Below, one piece after another: positions 1-9,087 of a stretch of 64,000 nt of DNA (the first letter of the stretch is position 1; the number at the start of each line of letters is the position of its first letter). Below the pieces are notes generated by a model. It was not told the origin of the DNA, searched no databases, and saw only the letters and a list, made by a program, of their open reading frames with translations. The translations under genes and the position numbers were made by a program. The stretch covers positions 66,531-130,530 of the forward strand of contig NZ_KB849177.1 in the NCBI RefSeq assembly GCF_000367945.1, given 5' to 3'. The stretch is from Acinetobacter proteolyticus (GTDB taxonomy: Bacteria; Pseudomonadota; Gammaproteobacteria; Pseudomonadales; Moraxellaceae).

Positions 1-462
1 AAGATATTTAAAGTCGAACGCAATGAAATTGTGATTAATCGTCTGATTGCTTCAGAAAAAATCTTCTGGTCTTGTGTGGAAAACGATATACCACCGCATG
101 TAGATGCCAGTGAATCAGCAGCAAAAGCTTTACAGCTTTTATATCCGCAGCATATTCCTTTACAAACTGTGGATCTGTCTACGTTGTCAGGAGTAGATCA
201 ACTATTTACTGATTTACTCTCTGAGGAAAAGCATTTAGCACACCATCAAACCAAATATGACTACCTCAAACATCGTATTCAGATATTAATGAAGGATGCA
301 GAAAAAGCCATATTTAGTCAGGGTAGTGTGACATGGAAGAAATCCAAGGATAGTGTGGTGTTGGACCAGAAAGCGCTGCTTCAAGCACAGCCTGAATTAT
401 TACAACAGTATTCTCAGCCTCGAACAGGCAGCCGCAGATTTAACATTCATCCACTTCCTTAA
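1..462 (+). CDS. YqaJ-type viral recombinase (exonuclease), C-terminal part
   Basis: The reading frame is already open at base 1, so this gene begins upstream; a GTG at 31 is an internal codon. The visible residues match the C-terminal half of YqaJ/lambda-exonuclease-type nucleases: a 'FWSCVENDIPPHVDASES' segment after the nuclease core, then a helical region, then a 'VTWKK' strand and a 'GSRRFNIHP' tail. The catalytic PD-(D/E)XK core itself lies outside the window. Members degrade double-stranded DNA 5' to 3' and work with a single-strand annealing protein in phage and integrative-element recombination. Together with the next gene it marks the backbone of a mobile element. Family assignment is from remembered consensus, not a search. 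Confidence 0.75.
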   Translation, partial: KIFKVERNEIVINRLIASEKIFWSCVENDIPPHVDASESAAKALQLLYPQHIPLQTVDLSTLSGVDQLFTDLLSEEKHLAHHQTKYDYLKHRIQILMKDAEKAIFSQGSVTWKKSKDSVVLDQKALLQAQPELLQQYSQPRTGSRRFNIHPLP

Positions 463-694
463 ACATCATCCCTTACACCTAAAAAAGCGCAAAGCCACCC
501 CACTTGCCCTCCCTCCAAATAACAGAGAAAAGGCGTTGGAGCAGCTTTGCGTAAATCTTTGATGCACTCAATCTCTTATGACCGAAGAATAACGATAGGT
601 GATTGATCAGGCTGAACAAGAATCGGTGAAGAGGCGGTGCTTTACAGTAAATACCGTGATTTCGTAAATATTTAACAAAACAAGGATTCATCTC

Positions 695-1597
695 ATGATT
701 AAAGGCCTAGCAATCACACCACCTGTACTTGGACGTATCAGTATCGGCAAAATCGTAGAAAGGAATGGCAAACGACTCCCTGAAAAGGATGATCAATTTA
801 CTATTACCAGCCAAATCCAAAATAAGGATGGTTGGGTTAAACATCCACTTGATGAACAGTTTCGTGCCAAAGCTCCTAACCAAAACCAGAAACTGAGAAC
901 CATTCCAGTCCGAATGCTCTTTAATGATCCCGATCTTAATTTAAGAGCGGAATACACCTTATTTGACCGTCAATCAGGACGGCCCATCTGTACAGGCAAT
1001 GGAGAAACCTGTCAACGATTTGGGCAAAGTGGTATTGAGCAACATCCATGTCCATCACCTGATTTATGTCCATTGGCACAAGGAGGTCCTTGTAAGCCTT
1101 ATGGACGACTCTATGTGAACTTAGATGAGTCTGATGAATTTGGAGCTTTTGTTTTTAGGACCACAAGTTTTAATAGCGTTCGCACCTTGGCAGCACGACT
1201 TCGTTATTACCATGCAGCTTCAGGTGATCTACTCTCATGTTTGCCATTGCAACTTACTTTGAGAGGCAAGAGCACTACGCAGAGCTATCGTACCCCGATC
1301 TACTATGTGGACTTAACTTTACGTGATGGAGTGAATCTACAAGATGCGATTAGCTCAGCCAAGCAGATTGATGAACAAAGCAAGGCAGCGGGGTTTCATC
1401 AGGAAGCTTTGGACCATGTGGCACGGCAGGGTTATGGCAATGCCAGCTTTGAGGTAGGTGGTGAAGAGGGAGTGGATATTATTGAGGAGTTTTATGCAAA
1501 TGAGTTTAAACCAGAGCAGCATCAGCAAAAGCATGACTTGAGCCATGTTCAAGATATTCAGAAAGGGTTACAGCAGTCTGTGCAGATTTTGAACTGA
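695..1597 (+). CDS. Recombination-directionality-factor-like / putative metal-binding protein
   Basis: A 300-residue protein with a good start (AAGGATTC upstream of ATG). The N-terminal 100 residues form a beta-rich domain. Residues about 105-150 contain a cysteine cluster (GNGETCQRF, HPCPSPDLCP, GGPCKPYGR) that could bind a metal. The family travels with YqaJ exonucleases in plasmids and integrative elements and is named either 'hydrolase or metal-binding protein' or recombination directionality factor (Gp3-like); both names are from memory and function is unproven. The 3' third is repeated twice more in this window as broken copies near 11,521-11,918 and 17,196-17,348, so this is the one intact copy. 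A hairpin terminator follows. Confidence 0.6.
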   Translation: MIKGLAITPPVLGRISIGKIVERNGKRLPEKDDQFTITSQIQNKDGWVKHPLDEQFRAKAPNQNQKLRTIPVRMLFNDPDLNLRAEYTLFDRQSGRPICTGNGETCQRFGQSGIEQHPCPSPDLCPLAQGGPCKPYGRLYVNLDESDEFGAFVFRTTSFNSVRTLAARLRYYHAASGDLLSCLPLQLTLRGKSTTQSYRTPIYYVDLTLRDGVNLQDAISSAKQIDEQSKAAGFHQEALDHVARQGYGNASFEVGGEEGVDIIEEFYANEFKPEQHQQKHDLSHVQDIQKGLQQSVQILN

Positions 1598-1603
1598 ATA
1601 ATT

Positions 1604-1636
1604 ACCCTCTATCTCTTAAGATAGGGGGGTGTTTAT
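1604..1636 (+). terminator. Rho-independent-like terminator after the RDF-like gene
   Basis: CCCTCTATCT and AGATAGGGGG pair across a 4-base loop (one or two G-T pairs), followed by a T-containing stretch. It starts a few bases past the stop codon at 1597. Confidence 0.55.
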
Positions 1637-1834
1637 TGGGTTGGTCTTATTTTTTGCATTTGTGGAAGCCTTTATGGAGAGGGAGGTTCTCAAAAAATAT
1701 AGTTTTTGGGCTTGAAAACGAAAAATGAAAACCATAAATAGTGATGTGTTAGGCATATTTTTAATTGCCTAAAGGAAAGCTAACCAATAATAACTGTGAG
1801 CTTTTAATTATTAATGAATAACTAGGAAGAAAAC

Positions 1835-2179
1835 ATGAACTTTTTTAAAAATCTCTTCAATCGCTTTAAACTTTTTTGTCAATCCGTCTATACCAAATAT
1901 CGAAAGCCTATCAAGGTTGTCGCTACAACAGTAATCTGCTCTGTTACGGGATACATTTTTGCACCTGCCTTTGCCTCTGTACTTGGTGCGTTGGGATTTC
2001 TGGGTAAAGCTAGTACAGGTATTGCAATAAGTTCATTACATGGTGCAGCCTTGACAAATGCCTCCCTTGCCGCAGTTGGTGGTGGAGCCATGTCTGCTGG
2101 AGGCGGTGGAATGTTTGCTGGCAAGCTTTTGATTTCAGGTGCAAGCGCGGCCAACGGAATGTTCCTCTCAGCAGCATAA
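1835..2179 (+). CDS. Small glycine/alanine-rich hydrophobic protein
   Basis: A 114-residue protein. The first 30 residues are basic and amphipathic (Lys/Arg/Phe-rich); the rest is two hydrophobic, Gly/Ala-rich stretches at about residues 28-60 and 68-110, ending in 'AAVGGGAMSAGGGGMFAG'. Small-residue GxxxG-like packing of this kind is typical of membrane-inserting helices. The start has AGGAAG seven bases before the ATG. No enzyme motif is present and I cannot name a family. It stands alone on the plus strand between the RDF-like gene and the helicase, and converges with the helicase gene. A membrane-active toxin or effector is possible but is only inference. Confidence 0.5.
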   Translation: MNFFKNLFNRFKLFCQSVYTKYRKPIKVVATTVICSVTGYIFAPAFASVLGALGFLGKASTGIAISSLHGAALTNASLAAVGGGAMSAGGGGMFAGKLLISGASAANGMFLSAA

Positions 2180-2199
2180 ATTAAAAAAGACTCTTTCGT

Positions 2200-4956
2200 T
2201 TAAATGAGAAGTCTTTTATCGGACTTCTTCTTTAAACTATTAGTGTATCCGCATTCTGAATAACGGTTACAAGCCATAAAGTCACCGTATGGTCCTGTTC
2301 GTTTCCACATACGTCCCTGATTACATCTCGGACATCGCCATTTTTCTGGAATATCATGGTTAATGGATGTATTTTCATCCTGAGGTATATGGATAAATTC
2401 CTTGAGGCTTGAGTCCGTGATAACCTCCTCAAGGAATATTGAATTACGTTCGCCAATAAGAAAGACTTTTTCTTTTGCACGGGTCAGGGCTACATAGAAC
2501 AGACGGCGCTCTTCAGCAAAGGCGTGTGTTTCTGGTTGTGGCAACACCATGTTTAACAGGGGATCATCTTCTTTCTCTGCAGGAAAAGCACTTCCACCGC
2601 TGTTTAAACCCATAAGAAATACATAGTCTGCCTGTAGGCCCTTGGATGAGTGGATGGTTTTAAACTCAACACTGCAATTTCTGAGAAAGGGCTGAATACT
2701 GTCTAAGTTTGGCTTGTGGTGTCTGTAGCGACCTAAAATATAAATGGATTTCTTCTTGCCCGAACCTGAATTGGCACTATTGATTTCCATAATGGTTTTC
2801 ATCAGGTATTCATGAATTTCCTGAGTCTTTGTTAAAAAGCTTATCTCAACCACTTTACTGCTGGTCTTATCAACGGCATTGACCACTTTTTGAAGCTGGG
2901 ACTTATTTTTTTGGATAAAACCACTGGCGACATTGGCAATACCCTGATTGGAACGGAATGTCTGGGTAAGCTGAGTCTGCTTGGTATAGCCAAAGACCTT
3001 TTCAAATTTAGTAAAAATACTGATGTCTGAACCAGCAAATCGGTATATGGCTTGCCAGTCGTCCCCAACACAAAACAGCTTTGCTTCAGGTACTTGTTTC
3101 AATAACGACAGAATCAGTCTGGCCCTTGCTTGTGATGTATCCTGAAACTCATCCACGATAATAAGCTTGAACCGACTCTTGTATCTGTTTTCATTGATTA
3201 ACTGAGTAGATTCAATCAGCAGGTCATCAAAGTCATACTCTTTAGTACTTCTTAATAACTGGTCGTACTGTTGGTAAACCTTGGAAAATAGCTGTAAAAA
3301 AAGACTTTCGCGCAGGTTGAGTGTGGGGCTGGCTAGTAGGTTGGCAATGTTGGCTTGATTGGATTTGTAGTGACTTAAAAAACTGACATAAAGTTCATTG
3401 GTGTCATATTCATAAATGGACTGTGCTTTAGCGTTGATCTCAGCAAGGCTACGTGGCTTAAATATTTGTCCTCTTGATTTAAGCTCTTGTTCTAACTTCT
3501 GAAAGATTGAACCTGTAATAAACTCATGAAAGGTGGTAGTAATTAAATCCGTCTTATATTGTTTATGGATTTCTGTCTTCCATTTCATATCTTCCAGATA
3601 CTTTTGCCCAAAATGTGCAGGCGGTTTGCCATGTTGGTCTACGGCATAGTGTTCCAGATACAGGTTTATTTCAGATAGGTAAAAGTCAGGCTTATATTGG
3701 CGGTGGTGTTCATTCGCTGTGTCATGCTCGTAGTTTCTTTCGTACTGGTAGGGAACCCCTTGACTGTATAACCAGTTTGCTATCGCTTTTTCACCATGTG
3801 ATTTAACGATTTCTCCCTGATAGGTTTCAAAGCCATCCTTGAACCTGTCAAATGAACGTTTGTGTGCCTTTTCCCATTCACTTTGAGTTTTAAATGCAAA
3901 TGGTGATAAGGGTGGTCTTAGGTAGGCCGTTTTAAATAAAAAATATTTTGCCTGAAAGTCTGTATCTGTTTCGATCAGTTGTTGAATAATCCGATTCAAC
4001 AGGGACTGAGGTTTTCCTGCTTCATTGGAAACAGATGGACTTTTTCCAGTTGCCTTGCCAATCACCTTAATGCCAAACTTATGGAAATTAAGTGATTCAA
4101 CCTGAGTACTAAACTGGGAGAGAATATCTTTTAATCGAAAGTTAATACGTTCACTGAGTTCCTCACCTGCATTTTTATTGAATGCAAGAACCAGAATCTC
4201 TTCAGGTTTGTAGAGTCCAGTTAACAAGGCATAGCCTACCTTTCCAACAATCGTGGATGTTTTGCCTGAACCAGCCGCAGCAACTAATAAGTTGCGGTCC
4301 TCAAAAATAATCGAGGAAATACGCTGTTCATCGGTTAGTGGCATACTTTCCACCTGATCAAAGAACTGCTTAGATATCTTTAACTCACTTTCAACAAAAC
4401 GCTTATTCTTTGCATCGATGGCATAGTTTGCCTCAACTGGTAATTCAATAAACTGTCGCAATTGCTCAAACAGGTTCTGTCGAGGTGGTTCAAATGAAAA
4501 AGAACTATCCCTTTGAATCAGGCTGTTAAACTGTTCAATAGAGGCTCTTGACCTTTGTGATAAATCTGACCTAAACAACTGGCTGAGGCGATGAGAGAGG
4601 TAAATGTTTTGCTGGATAAAATTCTGATATTCCCGTAAGTACGGTTTTAAGGTTTCTTTGATCTTTTCAGCGTTTCTTTTATTTCTCAGGAATTCCGCAT
4701 CATTATGGATTTCAGCTCGAAGCTGTTCAGCCTGTGTGTTGAACATACCTTTGAACTGAAAGTTTTGATCAAGGGTCTTGAGCGTTAATGATGACCATAT
4801 CAAACCTTTCTGAATATGCGTATCTAGCACTTGTTCAGGATTAAGATTTACTGTTCTGGTATCCAGTTCAAGTACCAGCTCAGGAAATGTATAGTTGATT
4901 CGCCATTTGCTAGAGTCTGCAAAAATGAAGCTGAGTAAACTTGGTCGGATATCCAT
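2200..4956 (-). CDS. UvrD/Rep-family helicase with embedded PD-(D/E)XK nuclease and C-terminal zinc ribbon
   Basis: A 918-residue superfamily 1 helicase. Walker A is AAAGSGKT (residues 226-233), motif II is VDEFQD (601-606), and GDDWQAIYRF (631-640) is the following ATPase/DNA motif. Residues about 387-475 look like an inserted restriction-type nuclease: HGEKAIANWL, then KPDFYL (D424) and NLYLEHY (E435). The last 45 residues carry paired cysteines (CPRC, then C and SECGY) resembling a topoisomerase-type zinc ribbon. Unlike canonical UvrD, it has about 200 residues before Walker A, as in helicase IV-like proteins. It presumably unwinds and cuts DNA ends. Its place in a defence-rich island suggests an anti-phage role, which is inference. 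Confidence 0.8.
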   Translation of the reverse strand: MDIRPSLLSFIFADSSKWRINYTFPELVLELDTRTVNLNPEQVLDTHIQKGLIWSSLTLKTLDQNFQFKGMFNTQAEQLRAEIHNDAEFLRNKRNAEKIKETLKPYLREYQNFIQQNIYLSHRLSQLFRSDLSQRSRASIEQFNSLIQRDSSFSFEPPRQNLFEQLRQFIELPVEANYAIDAKNKRFVESELKISKQFFDQVESMPLTDEQRISSIIFEDRNLLVAAAGSGKTSTIVGKVGYALLTGLYKPEEILVLAFNKNAGEELSERINFRLKDILSQFSTQVESLNFHKFGIKVIGKATGKSPSVSNEAGKPQSLLNRIIQQLIETDTDFQAKYFLFKTAYLRPPLSPFAFKTQSEWEKAHKRSFDRFKDGFETYQGEIVKSHGEKAIANWLYSQGVPYQYERNYEHDTANEHHRQYKPDFYLSEINLYLEHYAVDQHGKPPAHFGQKYLEDMKWKTEIHKQYKTDLITTTFHEFITGSIFQKLEQELKSRGQIFKPRSLAEINAKAQSIYEYDTNELYVSFLSHYKSNQANIANLLASPTLNLRESLFLQLFSKVYQQYDQLLRSTKEYDFDDLLIESTQLINENRYKSRFKLIIVDEFQDTSQARARLILSLLKQVPEAKLFCVGDDWQAIYRFAGSDISIFTKFEKVFGYTKQTQLTQTFRSNQGIANVASGFIQKNKSQLQKVVNAVDKTSSKVVEISFLTKTQEIHEYLMKTIMEINSANSGSGKKKSIYILGRYRHHKPNLDSIQPFLRNCSVEFKTIHSSKGLQADYVFLMGLNSGGSAFPAEKEDDPLLNMVLPQPETHAFAEERRLFYVALTRAKEKVFLIGERNSIFLEEVITDSSLKEFIHIPQDENTSINHDIPEKWRCPRCNQGRMWKRTGPYGDFMACNRYSECGYTNSLKKKSDKRLLI

Positions 4957-5054
4957 ATTGCCCTAAAATGAAAATGATTTTTTAAGAATTCAAAATTTGT
5001 AATTGGTTATAAAGTCTGTAGAAATTTTACTTAGTCATTTTATTCCTTTCACAA

Positions 5055-5239
5055 CTAGACCTTGAATATTTCATTTAATGCTTGCTGTACAGCATCTACT
5101 TGTGACTTACATGCCTTGTAGACAGGTATTGATTCTTCCACAATCTTCATGAGGTTGTCGATGTCTGGTTCTTCCTGAGATTTCTCTAGGGCAGCATTCT
5201 TTTTCATCAGTTCATAACCCTCTTTAAAGCTTAACTCAT
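5055..5239 (-). pseudogene. Exodeoxyribonuclease VII small-subunit-like remnant (frameshifted)
   Basis: Read on the minus strand, the segment gives LSFKEGYELMKKNAALEK ... NLMKIVEESIPVYKACKSQ ... ALNEIFKV and stop at 5055. This resembles the two-helix XseB fold. The natural start ATG at 5239 runs into TAA after two codons; adding one T to the short T run restores the full frame, so a one-base deletion is likely. Translation could still restart at an ATG at 5207, giving 50 residues. It lies between the coiled-coil gene and the helicase gene on the same strand. The large subunit XseA is not nearby. Homology is judged by eye. Confidence 0.45.
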
Positions 5240-5366
5240 TTTACCAAGGATTCGTCACCGCACTTACATTGACATGAATATAGTCCTACTACATCTCAAT
5301 TGAAACATTTGAATCGGCCTGTTGTACAGAGCGGATTTTCTAATAATATTTAATATTGAATAGACG

Positions 5367-7136
5367 TTAATCATTTAAAGGAATGATTCGGTATCCTTTA
5401 AATATAGAACAGTATGTTTGAATCGCCTTGGCTGCTAACATTGCCTCTGATGGATCTCTCGCGGTTAAGTGCAAGTAAGCAGCGTAGCCATGTACCTTTT
5501 CTACAGCAACTAGGCCATATCCAGAACGGGTAATATCAGGACTGACAGCGTAGTTATAAACGATACGTAGCGTATTGGGCGTTTTAGAGTTAAATTTTGT
5601 GCCCCGTAGATCTGTAATTAAGTTACCAATTTTATTATTTTTTTGACTATTAAAAGAGCTCTGTATGGATTTCAGATATGCTTTAGAATGATGTTCAGGC
5701 TCTGAGTACTCATAACTTTTGCTTTTAGGCAGATCAGGATTACTTATTAGGATATTGTAGATTTTTCTGGATGAAGTATCTGTACCTGAAAGTTTATCAA
5801 GCTCATATTGCAAATCTGCTTTATGAGACTGTAGATCAAGTATTCCAGACTTTAACACTTCGACTTCCTGATTTTTTGTTTCCAGTTGTAGTTTGAATTG
5901 ATTCTCCATATCTGAAACATACTCCAGATAATCTTTTAACTCAGACTCTTTGTTATCCACCTTACTAATCATCGCAACTTTCTGGGATTCTGAGGTTGCC
6001 AACTTGTTGTTTAAATTAGACATTTCCTGATTTAGATCATCCAGTTTTTTAGAGAGGTCTAGTTCTGTATTTTTACTGGCAGCATAAAGGCTTTCCAAAG
6101 CAGCCAACTCATTTTTTGCTAAGTTAAACTCTTCCATAAAGCTACTGTTGTTAGAGATATTCTGCTCTAAATCCTTATTTTGCTTTTCTAACTTTTCTAG
6201 AATATTTCTTTGATGTTCCAGGGACTTTTGTAGCCTTTCTTTTTCTTCAGTGTTAATTCTGTTTTGCATTTCAAAAGACTGGATTTGATTTAATAAAACA
6301 ATCCTATCTTGATGGATTTCACTTAGTTTCAACCCTAGAGCATTGATTTTATTTGTATATTCTAGTTTTTCATGATTAAGAATTTTAAGATTTTCAGTAG
6401 ATTCCTTATGAAGTTTGCTGAAGTCTGTTTTTATCAACTCACTTTCATCATGCATGCTTCTAAGAGTTTTTTCTTTATTTATGATTTCCTCTTGAAGATT
6501 TTTAATTGAATGGTTGAATCCAATATTTTTAAACAGGAGTGTAAGGATATAGCCCAGTAAACCTAAGGCAATTATCCAGATTGGGAGTATAGGATAAAAA
6601 CGCCCCCATGCTACATACTTGGCAAAAGTGTATGGAGTCATTTCACCAAAGGCAGAGGGTAGACCATTAACATGTGCGTAGAGTGCTTCAGAATAATCAA
6701 GTATCGAGAAGAACATGGCATTAAAGGAAGACTTATATAGATTCTGGTGTCGCGTTAGCTTGGAAAGGGTAACTACAGGCTTGCTATCAAACTCAGTAAA
6801 AGTTTTGGATACAGAGACATTTTCCCTATCATCTTTATGCCTTTCATTGTCCCAGACCTGAATAATTTGGTGCTTGGAGTTTGCAAGCTGAACAGAGCCT
6901 CTAGGATTTAAATGTTCAAGACTTTTAATAAAACTTTGATAGCAGTCATGCTTAGTAGAATATTTAAGGCAAACTTTATTTGTTTCAGACTTGGCTTCCA
7001 ATAAAAGTTCAAATCCACCAATCCTATTTTTTTCTTGAATTTCGTAATACCTCTGCTGATTAAAATAGGTAACGTAGAAAATTATCAATATTGTGATTGT
7101 GAGACATAGTAATGCAAGTGAATATTTTTTGATCAT
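5367..7136 (-). CDS. Membrane protein with extracytoplasmic domain and long coiled coil, unknown function
   Basis: A 589-residue protein. One membrane helix lies at about residues 6-24 and another at about 182-205, enclosing a periplasmic loop of about 155 residues with two cysteines (C56, C65). A long cytoplasmic coiled coil follows (about 210-450, heptad-rich Leu/Glu/Lys). A compact C-terminal domain closes the protein (about 470-589, with 'GYGLVAVEKVHGYAAYLHL'). This is the layout of a membrane sensor that signals through a coiled coil to a cytoplasmic domain, but I see no kinase, cyclase or chemotaxis signature. It is divergent from the patatin gene with about 340 bases between. The family is unrecognised, and a sensing role is inference. 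Confidence 0.6.
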   Translation of the reverse strand: MIKKYSLALLCLTITILIIFYVTYFNQQRYYEIQEKNRIGGFELLLEAKSETNKVCLKYSTKHDCYQSFIKSLEHLNPRGSVQLANSKHQIIQVWDNERHKDDRENVSVSKTFTEFDSKPVVTLSKLTRHQNLYKSSFNAMFFSILDYSEALYAHVNGLPSAFGEMTPYTFAKYVAWGRFYPILPIWIIALGLLGYILTLLFKNIGFNHSIKNLQEEIINKEKTLRSMHDESELIKTDFSKLHKESTENLKILNHEKLEYTNKINALGLKLSEIHQDRIVLLNQIQSFEMQNRINTEEKERLQKSLEHQRNILEKLEKQNKDLEQNISNNSSFMEEFNLAKNELAALESLYAASKNTELDLSKKLDDLNQEMSNLNNKLATSESQKVAMISKVDNKESELKDYLEYVSDMENQFKLQLETKNQEVEVLKSGILDLQSHKADLQYELDKLSGTDTSSRKIYNILISNPDLPKSKSYEYSEPEHHSKAYLKSIQSSFNSQKNNKIGNLITDLRGTKFNSKTPNTLRIVYNYAVSPDITRSGYGLVAVEKVHGYAAYLHLTARDPSEAMLAAKAIQTYCSIFKGYRIIPLND

Positions 7137-7475
7137 TTTTCTGCGAAAACATTAAATTTTCCTTTATTATAACTTTGTGAAATTTAAAGAATAAAGTAAA
7201 TTCAGATGAAATATAAATATTCAAGATATTACTTTTAATTTTTTAAAATTACTTCACTATAAGAAATTTTTGTTAATCTATCTAAAGAATGGGTGGTAAT
7301 GGTATTACTATTAGTTGATGAGAGGGAAAGCTACTTAATTGCCAGTTATCTGAAAATGTAAAAAAGTAACTTTAAAAGAATTTTTTTTATTAAAAGACAT
7401 TTATATTTATAAGAAGAAATCGAACAACATGAGTTGTTATAAGTTTACTATTTGATAATTATAAAGGGGGAAACT
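7137..7475. other. AT-rich divergent intergenic region
   Basis: About 340 bases between the divergent coiled-coil and patatin genes, extremely AT-rich with long A and T runs. It must hold promoters for both genes, but I cannot single out convincing -35/-10 pairs. No ORF, tRNA or repeat is seen. Confidence 0.5.
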
Positions 7476-8945
7476 ATGTCTCTTATGGACTTGATAAAAA
7501 AGAATGAAGCAATAAACGGTGATGGAAAAGATAACAAAGGGTATATTGAAGAGATCAGAATGCAAATTCAAAACAATCCCATATCTGATATTACTGACAA
7601 AGATGGAAATCAATATATTGATATCGTCTTAGAGGGAGGAGGTGTTCTGGGCATTGCCTTAATAGGATACACCTATACGCTTGAGCAGGCGGGAATACGC
7701 TTTTTAAATATTGCTGGAACTTCTGCTGGGGCTATTAATGCTTTATTTTTGGCAGCCTTAGGCAAACCTGACAGTTTAAAGAGCCAAAAGATATTGGAAA
7801 TATTCAATGAAATGGATATGAAGAGTTTTGTGGATGGCGGAGTGTTTGCAAAAGGATTGGTAGACGATATTAAAACGAAAGATAATATCTGGACTGCCAT
7901 GTTGCCTAAAATTGGGCTTTTATGGGCAGAGGGTAAATTTTCAAAAGCAAAATTGGGCATTAACCCTGGAAAAGCATTTGAAGAATGGTTGGGAGAAAAG
8001 CTAAAGGAGCATGGGGTTACCACTACCAATGATCTTTTACAAAACTTAATCAATCCCGATGATCTCCAAATCAAGGACCCAGCTAGACAAATTGATGAGC
8101 AGGAATACTTTACTCAAAACTTTAAAAAGAATGAATTAGCAATAGTTTCAGCGGATATCACAACGCAGACAAAAGTGATATTTCCGAAGATGGCTGCTTT
8201 ATATTGGGAAAACCCTTTAACAAAAGAGCTTCCAGCAAAATTTGTTAGGGCTTCAATGTCTATACCTTTATTTTTTCAACCTTTGGTTGTACCAGATATT
8301 CCAAAAGATAATAAAAATTGTTGGAAGACTTTAACAGGGTACGAGGGTGAAATACCCTCTTCTGTGCATTTTGTTGATGGTGGCATCGTATCCAATTTTC
8401 CGATAGATGTTTTTCATAGAAAAGATAGGATACCTCTATGTCCAACTTTTGGGGTAAAATTAGGTGTTGACCGAAATGAACCTAGAAAGATGGAGAGTAT
8501 GGGGGATTTTATTGGAGCACTGTTTGATACAGCGCGCCATACATCAGATTATAGCTTTTTATTTCAAAATACTGATTACCAAAAGTTAATTGCATATATT
8601 GATACTTCTGAAAAATTCGAAAGAAAAAAATTATCATTTATTGAAAAAATTAAACCCAAAAACTGGTTTTCTGAAAATGATTTGGAAGACTACCATTGGC
8701 TGGATTTTGAAATGAGTGATGAAAAGAAACTAGCCTTATTTACTTTGGGGGCAAAGACTGCTTACGAGTTTATAGTTGGAAATGGAAAAGCAAGAAAAAA
8801 TAATCTAGATAAAAGTAAAAAGATTAATGAAATCTTACCATTTGATTGGGCTACTTATAAATCTATAAGATCCGAATGTCGGATAACTTATACCCAAGTG
8901 GAAATATCAAAGCGAAAGAAAATTGAGGATTTGTCTATAAAATAA
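7476..8945 (+). CDS. Patatin-like phospholipase
   Basis: I chose the ATG at 7476, which has AAAGGGGG five bases upstream; an in-frame TTG at 7452 has no such site. The 489-residue protein has the full patatin set: glycine-rich oxyanion loop GGGVLG (54-59), nucleophile elbow GTSAG with Ser83, and the DGG of the Ser-Asp dyad (Asp301, followed by IVSNFPID). Patatins hydrolyse membrane phospholipids; bacterial members include secreted toxins and the CBASS effector CapV. No signal peptide is present, so it should act on its own cell's membrane or be delivered by other means. It stands as a single gene and is not fused or adjacent to a nucleotide cyclase. A self-destructive defence effector is plausible but unproven. 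Confidence 0.85.
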   Translation: MSLMDLIKKNEAINGDGKDNKGYIEEIRMQIQNNPISDITDKDGNQYIDIVLEGGGVLGIALIGYTYTLEQAGIRFLNIAGTSAGAINALFLAALGKPDSLKSQKILEIFNEMDMKSFVDGGVFAKGLVDDIKTKDNIWTAMLPKIGLLWAEGKFSKAKLGINPGKAFEEWLGEKLKEHGVTTTNDLLQNLINPDDLQIKDPARQIDEQEYFTQNFKKNELAIVSADITTQTKVIFPKMAALYWENPLTKELPAKFVRASMSIPLFFQPLVVPDIPKDNKNCWKTLTGYEGEIPSSVHFVDGGIVSNFPIDVFHRKDRIPLCPTFGVKLGVDRNEPRKMESMGDFIGALFDTARHTSDYSFLFQNTDYQKLIAYIDTSEKFERKKLSFIEKIKPKNWFSENDLEDYHWLDFEMSDEKKLALFTLGAKTAYEFIVGNGKARKNNLDKSKKINEILPFDWATYKSIRSECRITYTQVEISKRKKIEDLSIK

Positions 8946-9087
8946 TTCTTTGTGAAAATTTTTTTAAAATATATTTTGGTTGCCTATTAATTAATTTAAG
9001 ATCATTCCTTATTTTTAATTTAATCCAAACTATAAATATTGTTATTTAATAGTTGAATGTGAAATTTTATGAATTCATATCTATGAT

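Noticed and set aside
7476..8945. The patatin gene as the effector of the CBASS-like operon
   Set aside because: It is 8.6 kb away, single and separately transcribed; the operon already contains a Cap15-like effector.
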